A DNA stretch of 7,966 nt from Gammaproteobacteria bacterium (GTDB lineage Bacteria; Pseudomonadota; Gammaproteobacteria; Steroidobacterales; Steroidobacteraceae), in assembly GCA_030043215.1 (NCBI GenBank), contig JASHYG010000202.1, positions 1 through 7,966 on the forward strand, in the 5' to 3' direction. Shown one piece after another: positions 5,410-7,966 of the stretch. Each line of letters starts with the position of its first letter. Within the stretch, counting starts at the first letter, position 1. A program made the position numbers and the translations under genes. The notes under the pieces were generated by a model. It saw only the letters and a list, made by a program, of their open reading frames with translations. It had not been told where the DNA came from and did not search any database.

Positions 5410-6173
5410 GGGCGCACCTCGATGCCTGCGTCGCGCAGCTCGCGCTTCAACTCGTGGACCACGATCGCGCCGGTATGGAACACGCTCGCCGCGAGCGCGG
5501 CATCCACGCCCGCCTGCTGAAACACGTCCCGAAAATGGACCGCGGAGCCGGCGCCGCCGGAGGCGACGAGCGGAACGCGGCACGCCGCGCGGACGGCGCG
5601 CAGCTGCTCGATATCGTAGCCCCTGCGCACGCCGTCGCTCGCCATGCAGTTGAGCACGATCTCGCCCGCGCCGCGATCCTGGACCTCCGCGACCCATTGC
5701 AGCGTGTCGCGACCGGAATCGCGCGTGCGGCCGGGATCTCCGGCGAGCTCGAACGCGCGGTGGCCTCCGGGCACCGTCTGGCTGTCGATGCCGACCACGA
5801 CGCACTGGGCGCCGAAGCGGGCGCTCAGCCGGTCGATGAGATCGGGATCGGCGAGCGCGGGGGAATTGATGGAGACCTTCTCGGCGCCGGCGTTCAAGAC
5901 CTCCTCCGCGTCCGCGACGGAGCGGATTCCCCCGGCGACGCAGAAGGGGATGTCGAGCCCGCGAGCGACGCGCCGCACCCATGCGCGGTCGACCGAGCGC
6001 GCCTCGGGACTCGCCGTGATGTCGTAGAACACGAGCTCGTCGGCTCCGTCGTCACGGTAGCGGGCGGCGAGCTCGAGGATATCGCCGACCACCCGATGAT
6101 CGCGGAAGCGGACGCCCTTTACGACTTGGCCGTCGCGGACGTCGAGGCAGGGAATGATGCGTTTGGCAAGAAT
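5400..6173 (-). CDS. hisF: Imidazole glycerol phosphate synthase, cyclase subunit HisF (apparent ATT start)
   Basis: (beta/alpha)8-barrel cyclase that, with HisH, uses ammonia to turn PRFAR into imidazole glycerol phosphate and AICAR. The protein is 257 residues if begun at ATT 6173-6171, against 258 in E. coli, and begins [19 protein letters not shown] after the initiator. Catalytic Asp11 (CLDV) and Asp130 (VVVGIDSQ) fall at exactly the expected positions, and the phosphate-binding glycines are at VAGGIR and VASGGAG. No ATG, GTG or TTG lies in frame at the family start. The first downstream GTG (the HRVV segment) would delete Asp11, and upstream in-frame starts would add some 60 or more residues read from inside hisA. 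A strong GGAGGAG sits 8 nt before the ATT. The gene overlaps hisA by 55 bp upstream and hisIE by 10 bp downstream. Confidence 0.94.
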   Translation of the reverse strand: MLAKRIIPCLDVRDGQVVKGVRFRDHRVVGDILELAARYRDDGADELVFYDITASPEARSVDRAWVRRVARGLDIPFCVAGGIRSVADAEEVLNAGAEKVSINSPALADPDLIDRLSARFGAQCVVVGIDSQTVPGGHRAFELAGDPGRTRDSGRDTLQWVAEVQDRGAGEIVLNCMASDGVRRGYDIEQLRAVRAACRVPLVASGGAGSAVHFRDVFQQAGVDAALAASVFHTGAIVVHELKRELRDAGIEVRPWP

Positions 6174-6895
6174 GGCCGCAGCTCCTCCGGGGTCATGAGC
6201 TCTTCGAGCAAAGCCTTGCCGCTCACGGCGGCGTGTACGCCGGTCCCGGCAAGCGCGGTGAGATCGGCGGCGTGGCGCACGCCGCCGGACGCCTGCCAGG
6301 CGAGACCGGGAAACCGGCGCAGGGCTTCCCGGTACAGATCGAGATTCGGTCCGGTGAGCGCGCCGTCCCGATCGATGTCCGTGCAGAGCACGTGGCGCAG
6401 CCCGCAGATGCAGTAGGGCTCGATCGCGCTCCACAAGCTCACGGAGCCGCCTTGGGTCCAGCCGCGCGTGCGGACACGCGGCTCACCGCGCTCGTCCAGC
6501 CGGACGTCAAAGGCGAGACAAACGCGCTCCGGCCCGAAATGCGTGAGCCACTGCGCAACCTCCCGCGGCTGCTCCACCGCCGCGCTGCCGACCACGACCC
6601 GATCGACACCGTTGCGCAGCAGATCGCTCAGCGCCTCCGCCGAGCGCATCCCGCCGCCGACCTGCAGGCTCACGGCCTGCTGGGAGGCGAGCGCCACGAC
6701 GATGGCACGGTTCGCGAGCACGCCGTCCTTCGCGCCGTCGAGATCGACGACGTGGAGCCAGGCCGCTCCGAGCGCGCGGTAGCGCTGGAGCAGCTCGTGC
6801 GGCTGCAGCTCGTAGCGGGTCTCGGCGCCGAAGTCGCCGCGGTACAACCGCACGCAGCGTCCGCCGCGCAGATCGATTGCCGGAAAGAGCTGCAT
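6119..6895 (-). CDS. hisA: Phosphoribosylformimino-5-aminoimidazole carboxamide ribotide isomerase
   Basis: (beta/alpha)8-barrel isomerase converting ProFAR to PRFAR, the substrate of HisH-HisF. The 258-residue protein starts [12 protein letters not shown] with catalytic Asp8; the second acid is Asp130 (LAFDVRL). Other HisA marks are [10 protein letters not shown] (49-58), QVGGGMRS (78-85), and [13 protein letters not shown] (172-184). Two starts are possible, GTG at 6898-6896 and the next codon ATG at 6895-6893. I chose the ATG because it forms a TGATG overlap with the hisH stop, lies 8 nt after GAGG, and matches the family N terminus. The C terminus runs about a dozen residues past the usual length (about 245), because the frame continues through the first 55 bp of hisF; this tail (after about residue 240) is poor in family-like sequence. 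Confidence 0.95.
   Translation of the reverse strand: MQLFPAIDLRGGRCVRLYRGDFGAETRYELQPHELLQRYRALGAAWLHVVDLDGAKDGVLANRAIVVALASQQAVSLQVGGGMRSAEALSDLLRNGVDRVVVGSAAVEQPREVAQWLTHFGPERVCLAFDVRLDERGEPRVRTRGWTQGGSVSLWSAIEPYCICGLRHVLCTDIDRDGALTGPNLDLYREALRRFPGLAWQASGGVRHAADLTALAGTGVHAAVSGKALLEELMTPEELRPFLPNASFPASTSATAKS
6182..6188 (-). promoter_or_regulatory. Strong Shine-Dalgarno site for hisF
   Basis: On the minus strand GGAGGAG ends 8 nt before the ATT codon at 6173-6171, within the hisA coding sequence. It is the strongest ribosome site seen in the window and decides the hisF start despite the non-standard codon. Confidence 0.75.
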
Positions 6896-7491
6896 CACGA
6901 CACCCTCAGGAAATTGCCGAGGATCGCCGCGCCCGTGCGCCCCGAGCGCTCGGGGTGAAACTGCGTGCCCCAGAAATTTCCGCGCCGGACCACCGCCGTG
7001 ACATCGATCCCGTAGCGGGTGGTCGCGAGCGTCATCTCGGCGACCGGCGCCGCATAGCTGTGCACGAAGTACACGTAATCCCCCGAATGCACGCCCTCGA
7101 GCAGCGGATCGCGGGCGGTGAGCGCGAGCTGGTTCCAGCCCATGTGCGGCACCGGCAGCCCCGGCTGCGAGGCGAGGCGCTCCACGGTGCCGGGCAGCAC
7201 TCCGAGGCAGGGCGTCGCGCCTTCCGCCGAGAGACCGTAGAGCAGCTGCATGCCGAGACAGATGCCGAGCACGGGCTGCTCGAGCCTCGGCAGCCGCTCG
7301 ATGAGATCGAGGGCCCGCAGTCGCTGCATCGCATCCCGCGCGGAGCCGACGCCGGGCAGGATCACGCGTGGGGCCCCCGCGATCTGCGCGGTGTCGCTCG
7401 ACACGCTCGCCCGGGCCCCGAGCCGCTCGAGGGCAAACTGCAGGGAGGCGAGGTTGGCGCCTCCGCTGTCGATGATGACGACCTCGCTCAC
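6895..7491 (-). CDS. hisH: Imidazole glycerol phosphate synthase, glutamine amidotransferase subunit HisH
   Basis: Class I glutaminase that supplies ammonia to HisF through the barrel of the heterodimer. The 198-residue protein has the nucleophile elbow GICLGMQLL with Cys78, and completes the triad with His179 and Glu181 in QFHPERSG. The N-terminal [14 protein letters not shown] and LPGVGS (45-50), and PHMGWNQL (115-122), are further HisH signatures. The start is GTG at 7491-7489, overlapping the hisB stop as GTGA (4 bp), with a modest AAGG 7 nt upstream, so translation is probably coupled to hisB. It ends in a TGATG overlap with hisA. Confidence 0.95.
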   Translation of the reverse strand: MSEVVIIDSGGANLASLQFALERLGARASVSSDTAQIAGAPRVILPGVGSARDAMQRLRALDLIERLPRLEQPVLGICLGMQLLYGLSAEGATPCLGVLPGTVERLASQPGLPVPHMGWNQLALTARDPLLEGVHSGDYVYFVHSYAAPVAEMTLATTRYGIDVTAVVRRGNFWGTQFHPERSGRTGAAILGNFLRVS

Positions 7492-7966
7492 AGCACGCCC
7501 TTGGTGCTCGGCAGCTCGTAGCCCTCGCGCCGGAACGCCTGCCTCAGCGCGCGGCCCACCGCCTTGAAGCAGGCCTCGACCATGTGGTGGGAGTTCTCAC
7601 CGGCAATGCTCACGTGAATCGCGGCGCCGAGACTCTCGGCGAGCGAGCGGAAGAAATGCGGCACGAGCTCCGTCGGCAGGCCGCCGATCTGCTCCCGGCC
7701 GAACTTCCCCTCGAACACCGCATAGGCGCGGCCGGAGAGGTCGATGGCCACCTGGGCGCGCGACTCGTCCATCGGCAGAAGGAAGCCGTAGCGGGCGATT
7801 CCGGCCTTGCCGCCGAGCGCGCGTCGCAGCGCCTCGCCGAGCGCGAGCGCGCAGTCCTCGACCGTGTGGTGCTCATCGACGTTGAGATCGCCCTCGCACG
7901 CGAGGTCGAGCGCGAAGCCTCCGTGCTTGGCGAGCTGCTCGAGCATGTGGTCGAAGAAGCCGATGC
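7488..7966 (-). CDS. hisB: Imidazoleglycerol-phosphate dehydratase HisB (partial, cut by the window edge)
   Basis: Dehydrates IGP to imidazole acetol phosphate. About 158 C-terminal residues are visible. The frame is open to the window edge and begins [17 protein letters not shown], so the internal Met at 7946 is not the start. The two metal-binding histidine motifs of the family are present, DEHHTVED and ENSHHMVE, as is the typical C-terminal STKGVL. The N-terminal part lies outside the window, so it cannot be told whether this is a monofunctional IGPD or the bifunctional form with an N-terminal histidinol-phosphatase domain found in many gammaproteobacteria. It is the first visible gene of the operon's distal half. 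Confidence 0.95.
   Translation of the reverse strand, partial: IGFFDHMLEQLAKHGGFALDLACEGDLNVDEHHTVEDCALALGEALRRALGGKAGIARYGFLLPMDESRAQVAIDLSGRAYAVFEGKFGREQIGGLPTELVPHFFRSLAESLGAAIHVSIAGENSHHMVEACFKAVGRALRQAFRREGYELPSTKGVL

Noticed and set aside
4768..5982. A 404-residue HisIE with a long N-terminal extension
   Set aside because: The extension is out-of-frame hisF sequence. The ATG at 5409 gives the normal HisI start with a ribosome site.
5400..6434. A 344-residue HisF beginning at an upstream in-frame start inside hisA
   Set aside because: The extra 87 residues are Arg/Ser-rich out-of-frame hisA sequence; HisF proteins are about 257 residues and begin at the ATT position, where the ribosome site also lies.
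4783..7521. Several long plus-strand open frames opposite the his genes
   Set aside because: All are mirror frames of confirmed hisIE, hisF, hisA and hisH, with Arg/Ala-rich translations and no ribosome sites or domains.

Overview
The window is a GC-rich, gene-dense stretch of bacterial chromosome that most resembles a gammaproteobacterium. The signs are a PBP1b-type synthase followed by an LpoP-like TPR lipoprotein, and the his gene order hisB-H-A-F-IE with fused HisIE. I place it in the Gammaproteobacteria (perhaps the xanthomonad/nevskial/steroidobacterial side) by inference only. There are no mobile elements, CRISPR arrays or RNA genes that I can see.

Layout. (1) Positions 1-53 hold the last codons of an unidentified upstream gene. 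(2) 55-2936, plus strand, is a cell-wall pair: the bifunctional peptidoglycan synthase PBP1b, then, overlapping its stop codon, a proline-rich TPR lipoprotein that is very likely its outer-membrane activator. (3) 2937-3020 is an intergenic stretch with a GC hairpin and a C-tract operator/promoter. (4) 3021-4725, plus strand, holds a CsoR/RcnR/FrmR-family repressor and an OprB-type outer-membrane porin, 46 bp apart. (5) 4726-4767 is a short convergent intergenic stretch rich in dyad symmetry. (6) 4768-7966, minus strand, is the distal half of a histidine operon in the order hisB (cut by the window edge), hisH, hisA, hisF, hisIE, with every junction overlapping.

How the genes work together. PBP1b polymerises and crosslinks glycan strands from the inner membrane, and the lipoprotein would reach it from the outer membrane through its long Pro-rich linker. 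The repressor probably controls itself and the porin in response to a metal or aldehyde. The his genes cover the later histidine steps: HisI/HisE (phosphoribosyl-ATP/AMP processing), HisA (ProFAR isomerase), HisH-HisF (IGP synthase) and HisB (IGP dehydratase).

The most notable points are an apparent ATT start codon for hisF behind a strong Shine-Dalgarno site; a FrmR-like repressor that carries the complete His3/Cys35/His60/His64 set of RcnR, paired with a porin rather than with frmA or a metal exporter; and the tightly coupled PBP1b/activator gene pair. I found no clear evidence of a wholly new system.
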